Assembly (NCBI RefSeq): GCF_021341785.1
Contig: NZ_JAJTTF010000014.1
Location: 1-64,000, forward strand
DNA length: 64,000 bases
Direction of reading: 5' to 3'
Source of the DNA: Microbacterium sp. Au-Mic1
GTDB taxonomy: Bacteria; Actinomycetota; Actinomycetes; Actinomycetales; Microbacteriaceae
Part shown: piece by piece, positions 9,296-18,564 of the stretch
How positions within the stretch are numbered: the first letter of the stretch is position 1
Layout: each line of letters begins with the position of its first letter
Notes under the pieces: generated by a model
Seen by the model: the letters and a program-made list of their open reading frames with translations, nothing else
Told to the model about the DNA's origin: nothing
The model's database searches: none
Position numbers and translations under genes: made by a program

Positions 9296-9934
9296 ATGTC
9301 GAACACCATCCCGCTCGCCGTCCTCGTCGACTGGCTGCACCGCTTCCGTGACGCCGTGGTGACGCAGCGCGATTGGCTGACCGAGCTCGACTCCGCGATC
9401 GGCGACGCCGACCACGGCGCCAACATGGCCCGCGGAATGACCGCGGTCGTCGAGAAGATCGACCAGGCTGCACCCGCGACGGCGGACGAGCTGTTCAAAG
9501 CCGTCGGCATGACGCTGGTGTCGACCGTGGGCGGTGCGAGCGGTCCGCTGTACGGCACGTTCTTCCTGCGCATCGGGGCGACGCTGGGAGCCGTGACGGA
9601 GGTGGAGCCGTCGGCGCTGGCCGCGGGCCTGCGCGCGGGGCTTGAAGGCATCGTCGCGAGGGGCAAGGCGGATGCCGGGGACAAGACCCTCTTCGATGCG
9701 GTGGCTCCGGCGATCGACGCGATGGACGCGGCCCTCTCCGACGGAGGATCCGCGGCGGAGGCGACCGCTGCCGCCGCCCTGGCCGCGGCAGCCGGCCGCG
9801 ATGCCACGATCGACCTCGTCGCGCGCAAGGGCAGGGCCAGCTACCTCGGGGAGCGCAGCGCCGGACACATGGATCCCGGATCCGCGTCGGCGACGCTGCT
9901 GTTCGAGACGCTCGCCGCGGCCGTCACGGGCTGA
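9296..9934 (+). CDS. dhaL: Dihydroxyacetone kinase, DhaL (ADP-binding) subunit
   Basis: 212 aa. Holds a permanently bound ADP-Mg that is rephosphorylated by DhaM and gives phosphate to DhaK-bound dihydroxyacetone. Nucleotide/Mg motif DSAIGDADHGANMARG (about 31-46), TVGGASGPLYGTFF and DAGDKTLFDAV (about 122-132) are family signatures, as is GRASYLGERSAGHMDPGS. ATG 9296 follows AAGGAGAA. Lies 23 bp after dhaK and 50 bp before dhaM. Confidence 0.95.
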   Translation: MSNTIPLAVLVDWLHRFRDAVVTQRDWLTELDSAIGDADHGANMARGMTAVVEKIDQAAPATADELFKAVGMTLVSTVGGASGPLYGTFFLRIGATLGAVTEVEPSALAAGLRAGLEGIVARGKADAGDKTLFDAVAPAIDAMDAALSDGGSAAEATAAAALAAAAGRDATIDLVARKGRASYLGERSAGHMDPGSASATLLFETLAAAVTG

Positions 9935-9984
9935 CGGATCCGTCGCATGAGTGCGGACGCCCGCGGGAAACAGGGGCCTGAACG

Positions 9985-12549
9985 ATGAGCACCACCGGGA
10001 TCGTCGCGGTCTCGCACAGCCTGCGCCTCGCCGAGGCCGCCCAGGAGCTCGCCGCGCAGATGGTGCCGGGCGGGGCGGCGCGGATCGCGCTCGCCGCGGG
10101 CGCCGGGGCCGACGTCGATGGCACCCCGATTCTCGGCACGGACGCGACGCGGGTGGCGGCGGCGATCGACGGACTCGCCGCGTCGTGCGACGGGGTGCTC
10201 GTGTTGATGGATCTCGGATCCGCGGTGATGAGCGCCGAGTTCGCTCTGGAGCTGCGCGCGAGCGATGTTCCGGTGCGGCTCGCGTCGGCGCCTTTCGTGG
10301 AGGGGCTCCTCGCGGCCACCGTGACCGCGGCGCAGGGGGCGTCGCTGGAGGAGGTCGCCGCGGAGGCGAACGGCGCGCTGATCGCGAAGTCGGCGCAGCT
10401 GTCGGACGAGCCGCAGGCTCCGGTCGGGTCGGGGGGCCCCGTGCTCGAGGAGAGCGTGCCGGTGTCTGCGGTCTCGCGGCCGGGGGAGGGGTTGCGCACG
10501 GTCGTCGTGCGCAACCCCGCCGGGGTGCATGCGCGGCCCGCCGCGATGATCGCGCAGGCCGCCGCCGGGGCGGAGCTACGGCTGCGGCGCCTGCCGGACG
10601 GGGATCCCGTTCCCGCCTCGAGCATGATGCGACTGCTCGCCTTCGGCGCCCGCCCCGGCGATGAGGTGCAGTTGTCGGGTGATCCTGCTGCCGTGGAGCG
10701 CGTGGCCGCGCTGTTCGAGGACGGCTTCGGCGAGATGGACGAAGCGCCGGTCGATGCCTCGTCAGCGGGGACGTCGAGCGAGGACGTGCACAGCGCGACC
10801 GAGACGCCCTTCGTCCCGTCGCTTCGCTCCCCGCTCAGGGACCGATCCGGCGCGGAGCCGACGCAGGGTGCTCGCCCGACTGCCCCGGTGGGGGCGGTCC
10901 CGGAGCCCGGCTCGACCCTGCGCGGCCTCGGGGTGAGCCCGGGGCGCGCGATCGCCCCGGTCGCCCGACTGGGCACGGTGATCGCCGAGCCTGCCGCCGC
11001 CGAGGCGGTGCCCGCCGCCGATCGCGACGCCGAGGCCGAGCGGGTCGCACCCGCTGCGGCGGAGGTCGTCACCGCACTCCGCGAGAGCGCGGCCCTTGCC
11101 GATGGCGAGGTCGCCCAGATCCTCGAAGCGATCGCCCTGCTGGCCGCCGACCCCGATTTCGCCGCGGGAGCGGCCGCCCGAGTGCGCGCGGACGGGGTGA
11201 CGGCCGCCCGTGCGGTCTGGGACGAGGCGGCAGCCCAGGAACAGCTGCTGCAGGGCCTGGGCGGGCGGATGGCGGAGCGTGCGGTCGATGTGCGCAGCGT
11301 CCGCGACCGCATCGTGGCCCGGCTGACCGGACAGGAGCTTCCGGGGATCCCGGACCGGGCGGACCCGTTCGTGCTCGTCGCGCGGGACCTCGCGCCGGCC
11401 GAGACGGCGACGCTCGGCCGCAGCGCGTGCGTCGGGCTCGTCACCGAGGAGGGCGGGCCGACCTCGCACACGGCGATCCTCGCCCGTGCGCTCGGCATCC
11501 CCGCGGTCGTCGGGGTCGCGGATGCGACCGACATCGCGGCGGGGACCGTCGTGCTCGTGGACGGCGGAGCGGGGACCGTGCAGCTCGACCCGCCCGCGGA
11601 TGAGCAGAGCACCGCAGCCGAGGAGATCCCGGCGTTCGACGGCGCCGGTGCGCTCGCCGACGGCACCGCGATTCCGCTGCTCGCCAACGTCGGTGGCGCG
11701 GCTGATGTGGGCGCCGCGGCCGACGCCCGCGCGCAGGGCATCGGCCTGTTCCGCACCGAGTTCTGCTTCCTCGACCGGACAGCGGAGCCCACGATCGCCG
11801 AGCAGGTCACCGCCTACCGCGGCGTGCTCGCACCGTTCGCGGGGCGCAGGGTCGTCGTGCGCACACTCGACGCCGGATCCGACAAACCGCTCCCGTTCGC
11901 GACGGCGACGGACGAGGAGAACCCGGCCCTGGGCGTGCGCGGCCTGCGCGTCGCCGTCGCGCATCCCGCCCTCCTCAGGCACCAGCTCGCGGCGATCGCC
12001 GCGGCAGGCGCGGCCGAGAGCGCGCAGCTGGAGGTGATGGCGCCGATGGTCGCGACGGTCGACGAGGCCCGCGACTTCGCCGCGGCTTGCCGGGCCGCGG
12101 GGATCGCGCGGGCGGGCATCATGATCGAGACCCCCGCCGCCGCGCTCCTGGCCGCGGAGATGCTCGCCGTGGTCGACTTCGTGAGCCTGGGCACCAACGA
12201 CCTCACCCAGTACACGATGGCCGCCGACCGCCTGTCGGCACCGCTCGGCGCGCTCAACGACCCGTGGCAGCCCGCCGTGCTGCGCCTCATCGGAACGGTG
12301 GGCGCGGCGGGACGCGTCGCGGGCAAGCCCGTGGGCGTCTGCGGCGAGGCCGGCGGCGATCCGGCTCTGGCACCCGTGCTGATCGGGCTGGGCGTCACGA
12401 GCCTGTCGATGACGGCGCGATCCCTCGCCCGGGTGTCGGCGAAGCTGCGCACGGTGACGGCGGAGGACTGCGGGCGGGCCGCGGCGGCGGCGCTCGGATC
12501 GGCGACCGCCGCCGAGGCGCGTGCCGCCGTCACCGCCGCGCTCGCCTGA
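9985..12549 (+). CDS. dhaM: DhaM: fused EIIA(Dha)-HPr-Enzyme I phosphotransferase
   Basis: 854 aa. A whole phosphate relay in one chain: EIIA of the mannose type (1-130, phospho-His H11 in AVSHSLRL), HPr (about 172-255, H182 in NPAGVHARPA), and a full-length Enzyme I (about 312-854) with H495 in GGPTSHTAIL, the PEP site FRTEFCFLDR and catalytic C786 in VCGEAGGDP. E. coli DhaM stops after the EI N-terminal domain; here the PEP-binding domain is present, so the protein could phosphorylate DhaL directly from PEP. The HPr-EI linker includes a dispersed repeat (residues about 273-289). Confidence 0.92.
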   Translation: MSTTGIVAVSHSLRLAEAAQELAAQMVPGGAARIALAAGAGADVDGTPILGTDATRVAAAIDGLAASCDGVLVLMDLGSAVMSAEFALELRASDVPVRLASAPFVEGLLAATVTAAQGASLEEVAAEANGALIAKSAQLSDEPQAPVGSGGPVLEESVPVSAVSRPGEGLRTVVVRNPAGVHARPAAMIAQAAAGAELRLRRLPDGDPVPASSMMRLLAFGARPGDEVQLSGDPAAVERVAALFEDGFGEMDEAPVDASSAGTSSEDVHSATETPFVPSLRSPLRDRSGAEPTQGARPTAPVGAVPEPGSTLRGLGVSPGRAIAPVARLGTVIAEPAAAEAVPAADRDAEAERVAPAAAEVVTALRESAALADGEVAQILEAIALLAADPDFAAGAAARVRADGVTAARAVWDEAAAQEQLLQGLGGRMAERAVDVRSVRDRIVARLTGQELPGIPDRADPFVLVARDLAPAETATLGRSACVGLVTEEGGPTSHTAILARALGIPAVVGVADATDIAAGTVVLVDGGAGTVQLDPPADEQSTAAEEIPAFDGAGALADGTAIPLLANVGGAADVGAAADARAQGIGLFRTEFCFLDRTAEPTIAEQVTAYRGVLAPFAGRRVVVRTLDAGSDKPLPFATATDEENPALGVRGLRVAVAHPALLRHQLAAIAAAGAAESAQLEVMAPMVATVDEARDFAAACRAAGIARAGIMIETPAAALLAAEMLAVVDFVSLGTNDLTQYTMAADRLSAPLGALNDPWQPAVLRLIGTVGAAGRVAGKPVGVCGEAGGDPALAPVLIGLGVTSLSMTARSLARVSAKLRTVTAEDCGRAAAAALGSATAAEARAAVTAALA
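10808..10850. repeat. Dispersed CTTCGTCCCG...CTCAGGGACC repeat, in frame inside dhaM
   Basis: This stretch reads CCCTTCGTCCCGTCGCTTCG followed by CTCCCCGCTCAGGGACCG, similar to the repeat segments at 3250-3291 and 56271-56312 and to the right arm of the cloverleaf elements. It is translated as PFVPSLRSPLRDRS in the linker between the HPr and Enzyme I domains, a place that tolerates insertion. Confidence 0.6.
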
Positions 12550-12635
12550 CGCGGCACGAGCGTCGCGTGGCACGAGCGTCGAACGGAATGATCCGATCCG
12601 GCGACGAACCCGGCGGGGACCCGCACGGCGACGAA

Positions 12636-12674
12636 CGCGGCCCCGGATCCCAGGGAGCAGGATCCGGGGCCGCG
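12636..12674. terminator. Bidirectional hairpin terminator between dhaM and the MHS transporter
   Basis: CGCGGCCCCGGATCC (12636-12650) pairs perfectly with GGATCCGGGGCCGCG (12660-12674) around a 9-nt loop. It sits between two convergent stop codons (12549 and 12691). There is no clear T tract, as is common in high-GC actinobacteria. Confidence 0.8.
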
Positions 12675-12690
12675 TGTGCGGGGCCAGCGT

Positions 12691-14037
12691 TCACGCCGTG
12701 GTGAGCACGACCTTCTCGGACGCCGCGGTGGTGCGGGCGACGGGCGCGCCCAGTTCGGCGGTGGGGGTGCGGTAGGTCTCGCGCAGACCCAGTGCGCAGA
12801 GCGCGACGATCACGCACGCGGCCGCCGAGTACAGGCCCACTCCGATCGGATTGCCGCCGAATGCGATGAACATGGCGGTGGCGACGGTCGCCGCGGTGCC
12901 GCCGCCGATCGCGGCGCCGGTCTGATAGGTCACGGAGATCGCCGAGTAGCGCGACTCCTTCGAGAACTGCTCGCCGAGGAAGGCGGGGATCGTGCTCTGC
13001 GGCATCGCCATGAAGACGTTCACGCCGATGTAGCCGAGCACTACGAGGAACATGACGTGCCCCTCCGCCATCGGGAAGAACGCGAAGAAGAACGCGCCGT
13101 AGACGAGCGCTCCCCAGCCGACGAGCTTCTTGCGGCCGATCCGGTCGGACAGCAGGCCCAGGAAGGGCACCGCGACCATGAACGCGGCGGATCCGACCAG
13201 CTGCAGCACGAGGGACTCGGTCGAGGTGTAGCCGATCTGCTCGGCGTAGGTGATGGTGAAGATGGATCCGATGTAGGCGATCGTGTTGTAGCCGAACGAG
13301 ACGCCGATCGCGAGCAGGATCGCGCGCGGGTGCTGACGAATCGCGGCGAACAGCGGCACCTTCGGTGCCTTCCCGGCGGCGATCGTCTCCTGCGGCATGC
13401 GCAGGCGGGCGATGAGGCCGACGATCACGAGCGCGCCGCCGAGCCAGAACGGGATCCGCCAGCCCCAGGCCAGCAACTGCGCCTCGGGGAAGATCGAGAT
13501 CGCGAGGAACACCAGCGTGCCCAGCAGCGAGCCGATGCCGATGCCGGTGCTGGTGAAGCTGCCCCACAGGCCGCGACGGTTCTCGGGCGCGTTCTCGATG
13601 CCGAAGAGCGACGCCCCGCCCCACTCGCCACCGGCGGCGAACCCCTGGATGAGGCGCAGTGCGACCAGCAGGATCGGGGCGAGTACACCCACGGCGCCGT
13701 AGGTCGGCAGGCAGCCGATGAGGAAGGTGCTCGAGCCCATCACGAGCAGCGTCAGCACCAGCATCGACTTGCGCCCGACGCGGTCGCCGAAGTGGCCGAT
13801 CACGATGCCGCCGAGCGGCCGGGCGACGAAGCCCACGCCGAACGCCGCGAATGCGATCAGGGTGCCGGTGAGGTGGTCGACCGAGGGGAAGAAGAGCGCC
13901 GGGAAGACGAGCGCCGCCGCGAAGCCGTAGATGATGAAGTCGTAGAACTCCAGCGCCGTGCCGAAGCCGGAGATGAAGAAGGTGCGCACCGCCGTCGCGG
14001 CGTGCTGCGCGAGGGCTCGGGTGTCGAGAGAGGCCAT
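12691..14037 (-). CDS. MHS-family (metabolite:proton symporter) MFS transporter
   Basis: 448 aa, 12 predicted membrane segments. The ISGFGTALEFYDFIIYGFAAALVFPALFFP start and GGIVIGHFGDRVGRKSML loop are hallmarks of the MHS subfamily (shikimate, proline/betaine, citrate or dicarboxylate symporters). AAGGACGATC precedes ATG 14037. It is 21 bp downstream of the C45 hydrolase on the same strand, so the pair form an operon under the LacI operator at 15218. The cargo is probably the substrate or product of that hydrolase; its identity is unknown. Confidence 0.85.
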   Translation of the reverse strand: MASLDTRALAQHAATAVRTFFISGFGTALEFYDFIIYGFAAALVFPALFFPSVDHLTGTLIAFAAFGVGFVARPLGGIVIGHFGDRVGRKSMLVLTLLVMGSSTFLIGCLPTYGAVGVLAPILLVALRLIQGFAAGGEWGGASLFGIENAPENRRGLWGSFTSTGIGIGSLLGTLVFLAISIFPEAQLLAWGWRIPFWLGGALVIVGLIARLRMPQETIAAGKAPKVPLFAAIRQHPRAILLAIGVSFGYNTIAYIGSIFTITYAEQIGYTSTESLVLQLVGSAAFMVAVPFLGLLSDRIGRKKLVGWGALVYGAFFFAFFPMAEGHVMFLVVLGYIGVNVFMAMPQSTIPAFLGEQFSKESRYSAISVTYQTGAAIGGGTAATVATAMFIAFGGNPIGVGLYSAAACVIVALCALGLRETYRTPTAELGAPVARTTAASEKVVLTTA

Positions 14038-14058
14038 GATCGTCCTTGAGGATGGGGT

Positions 14059-15138
14059 CTAGAAGCGGGTCATGCCGTGACGAGCGGCGTCGGCGGGGGT
14101 GCCGGGGTAGACGTCGAGATGGGTCGATGCGGCGTCGATGCCGATGGTGAGGAGCGTCTCCCACTGCTCATGGGAGGGCTTGTCGAGCTCGGGACGCATG
14201 CACACGGCGGCGCCCTCGCCGTCGTCGCCGCACATCGCGGCGGCGCGTCCGAGCGGGTCGAGGCCGGTCATGCCGGCCTTCATCGCGGCCAGGTGCGAGT
14301 AGCGCTCGGCCGTGGTCGAGTCGGCCGGCATCGTGTCGCCCGCCGAGAGTCCGTGATCGAGGAAGTGGTTGGTGTGCAGCAGCCAGCCGTCGTCCCCCGG
14401 GCGCACGACGGCGACGCCGGCGGGGGAGACCTCGACCGAAGCGGCCTGCGGCGCGCGGTCCGCCGTGCCGCGCTCGGTCACGGTGAAAACGGTGGAGGCG
14501 CTCACCGTCGCCGAGGCGGCCAGGGCGATCGCGTCGGCCACGGTGTCGGCCTCGTCGATGATGCGGCGTGCGATCGCGTGCACAGGCACGCCGCCGGTTG
14601 CGGCGTCCTCGCGATGGCTGAGGATGTTGAAGTGCAGGCCGAGGCCTGCGCTGTTCACGCCGATCTTGGCCGCGGTGCCGAACTCGGTGAACAGCTTGGC
14701 GCGCCGGCCTGCGGCGGGGGCGTAGTCGAGCAGCAGCCCGAAGGGCACAAGTGTCGCGTGCCAGTCCCAGGTCTGGATGGTCTCGGCGCTGCCCGTCGAG
14801 GGCACGTGCACCGCGGTGGAGCACTCGCCCTCGCGCTGCGGCTCGGCGGCCGCGAGGATCTCGGTGCGCGCGCCGACGGCGGCGACGAGGAGACGGTCCA
14901 CGCCGGCCGCATCCGCCATCGCATCCGATTCCTCGGCGAGGGGGGCGTGCCACTGCCGCAGCAGATTGTGGCTGCGGCGAGCGATCTCGTCGGCGAGGTC
15001 GAGGTCGATCCCGAGGTCGGCGAAGTGCGCGCGGTACAGCGCGGCACTGCGGCGGACCGCCTCGGGATGGGTGCGCCCGATCGACCGGCCCCGCTCGCGC
15101 GGGTCGGTGCTGCTGCTGGTGAGCGTGAGAAGCCGCAT
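14059..15138 (-). CDS. C45-family autoproteolytic acyltransferase/amidohydrolase
   Basis: 359 aa. Ntn-hydrolase of the isopenicillin N acyltransferase (C45) type. C106 in GECSTAVH is the expected autoprocessing nucleophile, making an N-terminal chain of 105 residues. SIGRTHPEAV near the start, WDWHATLVPF after the cysteine and TEFGTAAKIGVNSAGLGLHFNIL fit the family. No signal peptide, so cytoplasmic. Members cut or transfer acyl groups of amides and peptides; the substrate is not evident. First gene of an operon with the MHS transporter; the perfect LacI operator lies 80 bp upstream. Confidence 0.8.
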   Translation of the reverse strand: MRLLTLTSSSTDPRERGRSIGRTHPEAVRRSAALYRAHFADLGIDLDLADEIARRSHNLLRQWHAPLAEESDAMADAAGVDRLLVAAVGARTEILAAAEPQREGECSTAVHVPSTGSAETIQTWDWHATLVPFGLLLDYAPAAGRRAKLFTEFGTAAKIGVNSAGLGLHFNILSHREDAATGGVPVHAIARRIIDEADTVADAIALAASATVSASTVFTVTERGTADRAPQAASVEVSPAGVAVVRPGDDGWLLHTNHFLDHGLSAGDTMPADSTTAERYSHLAAMKAGMTGLDPLGRAAAMCGDDGEGAAVCMRPELDKPSHEQWETLLTIGIDAASTHLDVYPGTPADAARHGMTRF

Positions 15139-15217
15139 CGGTCTCCAATGTCCATGCTGTGCGGTGCGACGGGCCGTCCTTGGCCTCGTGCGGGTGCTGT
15201 GGAAAGCACGTTAGGAA

Positions 15218-15233
15218 CATAAAACGTTTTATG
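15218..15233. promoter_or_regulatory. Perfect LacI-type operator
   Basis: CATAAAACGTTTTATG is a perfect 16-bp palindrome with the central CG typical of LacI/GalR operators. It lies between the divergent C45 hydrolase (start 15138) and the LacI gene (start 15353), in a locally AT-rich patch that stands out from its surroundings. Confidence 0.85.
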
Positions 15234-15352
15234 CAAGACGGTGATGCGGAATCCTCGCCGCCGCCACTCCGACGGATCAGGCGACGGATATCGTGCAGGC
15301 GCGATCCGATGCGGAATCGGCGGGACGGATCCGGTTCGCGTAGCATCCGAGC

Positions 15353-16381
15353 ATGGTCCAGGGGCACGGCATCACGATCCGCGACGTGGCCCGTCGCGCC
15401 GGCGTCTCGATCACCGCCGTGTCGCACGCGCTGAACGGCAAGGGCACGCTGTCGGAGGCCACGCGCGAACGGGTCGTGCGCGTGGCCGAGGAGATGGGCT
15501 ACCAGGCGGACGCCATGGCGCGCGGGCTGCGCAGCTCGTCGATCGGGGCGATCGGACTCGTGTTCCGCTCGCTCGATGCGCTCGCGGACTACCGCCCGAG
15601 CGGCGTCGACGTGTTCATGCGCTTCGCCGGGGAGCTGTCGGCGCAGGCGCTCGCACGGGGGCTCAGCGTCGTGCTCGTGCCCGACCTCACGCGTACTCCG
15701 ATCCCGCCGCTGGCGTTCTCGCTCGACGGGTACATCGTCTCCAATCCGCATCGTGACGACGCCGTGGTGGCGCTGCTCGAGCGCCGCGGCATCCCCTGCG
15801 TCGCACAGGGCAGCGTGCCAGGCCGCCCCGACTTCGTCGACTGGATCTCGGAGGATGACGCTGCGGCGATGCGGCGGCTGCTCGACCACCTCGGGAAGGC
15901 GGGAGCGCGCTCGATCGTGCTCGCGCACGGGACGGATCCGAACTCGTGGAATCTGGACAGCATCGAGGCCTACACGACGTGGTGCGCGGAGCACGGCGTG
16001 ACGCCCAGACTGCTCGCGCAGCCCGAGCGCACGGGGCTGGACGGCGGCGCCGAGATCGCGGCGCGCGTGCTGGCCGAAGGCCTGCCCGACGCGCTCGTCT
16101 GCATGACGGGCAGGCACGCGGCCGGCGCGGAGCAGGCGCTTCTCGACGCGGGCATCGCGGTGCCGGGGCAGGTCATGATCGCGACCGGATCCGACTCGGC
16201 GCACGCGCGCGCGGCGCGTCCGGCGATCACGGCGATCGAGATGACGCCGCGGGAGACCGGCATCGCCCTCCTGGACGCGCTGGAGGAGCTCATGGCGGGG
16301 CGCACGCCGGCCACGCCGCGGCGCACCGTGAGCGTGCTTCGCACGCGCGGTTCGACCGCGCGCGGCGTCAGTCGAGCGTGA
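15353..16381 (+). CDS. LacI/GalR-family transcriptional regulator
   Basis: 342 aa. N-terminal HTH with hinge (ITIRDVARRAGVSITAVSHALNGKGTLSEATRERVVRVAEEMGYQADAMARGLRS), then a periplasmic-binding-like ligand domain. The -10 box TAGCAT (15341-15346) ends 6 nt before the ATG and no ribosome site is present, so the transcript looks leaderless. It probably represses the divergent C45 hydrolase/MHS transporter operon through the palindrome at 15218. The 3' end overlaps the convergent HAD gene by 14 bp. Confidence 0.9.
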   Translation: MVQGHGITIRDVARRAGVSITAVSHALNGKGTLSEATRERVVRVAEEMGYQADAMARGLRSSSIGAIGLVFRSLDALADYRPSGVDVFMRFAGELSAQALARGLSVVLVPDLTRTPIPPLAFSLDGYIVSNPHRDDAVVALLERRGIPCVAQGSVPGRPDFVDWISEDDAAAMRRLLDHLGKAGARSIVLAHGTDPNSWNLDSIEAYTTWCAEHGVTPRLLAQPERTGLDGGAEIAARVLAEGLPDALVCMTGRHAAGAEQALLDAGIAVPGQVMIATGSDSAHARAARPAITAIEMTPRETGIALLDALEELMAGRTPATPRRTVSVLRTRGSTARGVSRA

Positions 16382-17018
16382 GCACGAACCCGTCGCCGTC
16401 CACCGTCACCGTGACGTGCGTCAGGTCGGCGACGACCGCGTCCGGGGAGTGCGCCGCGGACCCGGTGCCGACGCCGATCACGCGCATCCCCGCCGCCCGG
16501 GCGGCCTGTATTCCGGCTCCGGAATCCTCGAAGACGATGCAGTCCGCCGGATCCACGCCGAGCCGGGTCGCGCCGAGCAGGAATCCCTCCGGATCCGGCT
16601 TGGAAGCGCTCACGTGCTCGGCGGTCACCGGGCCCGCCGGCACATCGAGCTCGGCGGCGCCCATGCGCACGCGCATGAGCCGGTCGTCGGCCGAGGTGAC
16701 GATCGCATGCGGGAAGGGCGCGAGGGCCTCCAGGAACGCGGCGGCGCCCGGGATCTCGATGACGCCGTCCACGTCTCCGCTCTCGGCGGCGAGCATCATG
16801 CGGTTCTCGGCGAGGTTCTCCTCGTGCGGACGGTCCGGCAGCATGATCGCCATGCTCTGATGCCCCTGACGTCCGTGCACCACGCTGAGCACGAAGTCCG
16901 GGTCGAGGTCGTGCGGCTCAGCCCAGGCCAGCCACAGCCGCTCCACGACCGCGGTCGAGTCGACGAGCGTGCCGTCCATGTCGAGCAGGGCGGCGCGGGC
17001 GCGGAAAGTCTGGGTCAT
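16368..17018 (-). CDS. HAD-superfamily phosphatase (sugar- or glycerol-phosphate type)
   Basis: 216 aa. Motif I LLDMDGTLVDST (nucleophile Asp about residue 12), motif II VTSADD, motif III KPDPEGFLLGATRLG, and motif IV VFEDSGAGIQAARAAGM. Similar to 2-deoxyglucose-6-phosphate and glycerol-3-phosphate phosphatases; the substrate is not certain. TACCCT (17025-17030, minus strand) ends 6 nt before the ATG, pointing to a leaderless transcript and supporting this start over the longer frame to 17048. Confidence 0.85.
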   Translation of the reverse strand: MTQTFRARAALLDMDGTLVDSTAVVERLWLAWAEPHDLDPDFVLSVVHGRQGHQSMAIMLPDRPHEENLAENRMMLAAESGDVDGVIEIPGAAAFLEALAPFPHAIVTSADDRLMRVRMGAAELDVPAGPVTAEHVSASKPDPEGFLLGATRLGVDPADCIVFEDSGAGIQAARAAGMRVIGVGTGSAAHSPDAVVADLTHVTVTVDGDGFVLTLD

Positions 17019-17107
17019 GCTTCCAGGGTAGTGGCGGCTCCGCCGCACGCTCCGCGAGCAGCGAGAGCGCCGGCCATAGGCTGGACCTGACGAGGGAGGG
17101 CAGCGGG

Positions 17108-18253
17108 ATGCGAGCCGAGTGGGAGCGACTGATTCAGCGACTGCGGGTCGCGCGCGCCTCGGCGACGCTGCGCCAGATGCGCGAGACCGACGCGCTGCTC
17201 ACCGGGGCGGTCGCGCTGGTGGTCGGCTTCCTCGTGGCCTTCGTGATCTTCTGGCATCGCACCCTCTCCATCACCGGCCCGTGGTCCGTCGGGGCGGTCG
17301 CCGCCATCGGCGGCGCCGCCGTGGCCGTGCTGGGCTTCTCCGCCGGTCGCATCGGGCTGCGCATGGAAGGGGCCGAGGCGCCCGAGAAGCAGGATCCGAA
17401 CGCCGCGAACGACGGCTTCACGACCCCCGGGCAAAAGCTGCGCTGGTACGAACTGACCGCGATCGCGCTCGCCCACGGCGCGGTCGCGCTGCTCGCGCTG
17501 TTCGGACTCGCGGCTCTGCTCGAGGCGGGCTTCCGCGACGCTCCGGTCTTCCCGTTCCCGGGCGCCGTGCTCGTCGCCGTCGCGCTCGCCCTCACCGCCT
17601 ACGTCTGCTACCTCAGTGCGATCGCGCTGAGCCCCACCTCGATCTCGCTGATCCTCGCGATCTTCCTCGTGATCGGCGCCCTCACCGCGATGCTCGAGGC
17701 GACGGATCCGCACTGGTGGCGCGACAACCTCTCCGCGCTGGGGATGTCGAGCAACGCCTCGTCACCCGCCTTCAACGGCACCCTCATCGTCGCGGGCGTG
17801 ATGGTCACGACGATCGCCCGCTACGCCACGGCTGCGCTCCCCGTGCCGGAGCCGAGGGACGAGCGGGGGCGCACGATCGTGCGCGTGGCGCTCATCCTGA
17901 TCGGGATCCTGCTCGCCTGCGTCGGGATCTTCCCGGTCGATCGCTTCTTCCTGCTGCACAACACCGTGGCGACCGGCATGGCGGTGTGCTTCGCCGCGGT
18001 CGTGATCGGGCTGCCGTGGTTCCTGCGCCGGATCTCGCGCGTGTTCGTCGCGCTCGGCTGGGTGTACGTGCTGGTGATCGCGCTGCTCGGCGTGTTCTTC
18101 GCGACCGGCTATTACAACCTCACCGCGGTCGAGCTCATCGCCGCGGTGCTGATCTTCAGCTGGATCATCGTGTTCCTGCGCACCGCCGGCGCCGACCACG
18201 GGCCGTGGGACGCCGAGCGCGTCGTGCGTGCGGAGGCGTCCGCGCGGAACTGA
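17108..18253 (+). CDS. DUF998-type multispanning membrane protein
   Basis: 381 aa with about nine hydrophobic segments, the first at 30-50. The second half holds GIFPVDRFFLLHNTVATGMA, a pattern typical of DUF998 proteins (PVD...HN), whose function is unknown. An acidic soluble loop lies at about 85-115. A TAGGCT -10 box (17077-17082) and GAGGGAGGG before ATG 17108 indicate a leadered mRNA. Convergent with the small gene downstream; no operon partner. Confidence 0.65.
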   Translation: MRAEWERLIQRLRVARASATLRQMRETDALLTGAVALVVGFLVAFVIFWHRTLSITGPWSVGAVAAIGGAAVAVLGFSAGRIGLRMEGAEAPEKQDPNAANDGFTTPGQKLRWYELTAIALAHGAVALLALFGLAALLEAGFRDAPVFPFPGAVLVAVALALTAYVCYLSAIALSPTSISLILAIFLVIGALTAMLEATDPHWWRDNLSALGMSSNASSPAFNGTLIVAGVMVTTIARYATAALPVPEPRDERGRTIVRVALILIGILLACVGIFPVDRFFLLHNTVATGMAVCFAAVVIGLPWFLRRISRVFVALGWVYVLVIALLGVFFATGYYNLTAVELIAAVLIFSWIIVFLRTAGADHGPWDAERVVRAEASARN

Positions 18254-18267
18254 GCGGCGGGCGCCGG

Positions 18268-18564
18268 TCAGCCGCCGGAGCGCTGCTCGTCCAGCACGGC
18301 GGCGAGCCGCTCGATCTCGCTCCTGCCCGCCTCGTCGACCGTCAGCGACATGATCGACGACATGGCCAGCAGCACCTCGAACTCGCGCGGATCGCGCGGC
18401 TTGCCGAACAGCGAGGTGCGCTCCTTGATGCGGATCTCGCGGTAGGTGGACGCCGGGTTGCGGGCGGTCTCGAGCTTGCCCTGGTGCTTGAACTTCGTCA
18501 CGGTCGCGCCGTCGTACACGATCGATTCGCCATCGGCGCCGGAGACCTCGATGCTGCTCGTCAT
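18268..18564 (-). CDS. Small hypothetical protein (98 aa)
   Basis: Not recognised. Predicted mostly beta in the first half (SIEVSGADGESIVYDGATVTKFKHQGKL) and helical at the end (SEIERLAAVLDEQRS), like small PH-like domains, but that comparison is weak. TAGAAT (18571-18576, minus strand) ends exactly 6 nt before the ATG, the leaderless start signal seen at many genes here, which supports it being real. Confidence 0.65.
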   Translation of the reverse strand: MTSSIEVSGADGESIVYDGATVTKFKHQGKLETARNPASTYREIRIKERTSLFGKPRDPREFEVLLAMSSIMSLTVDEAGRSEIERLAAVLDEQRSGG

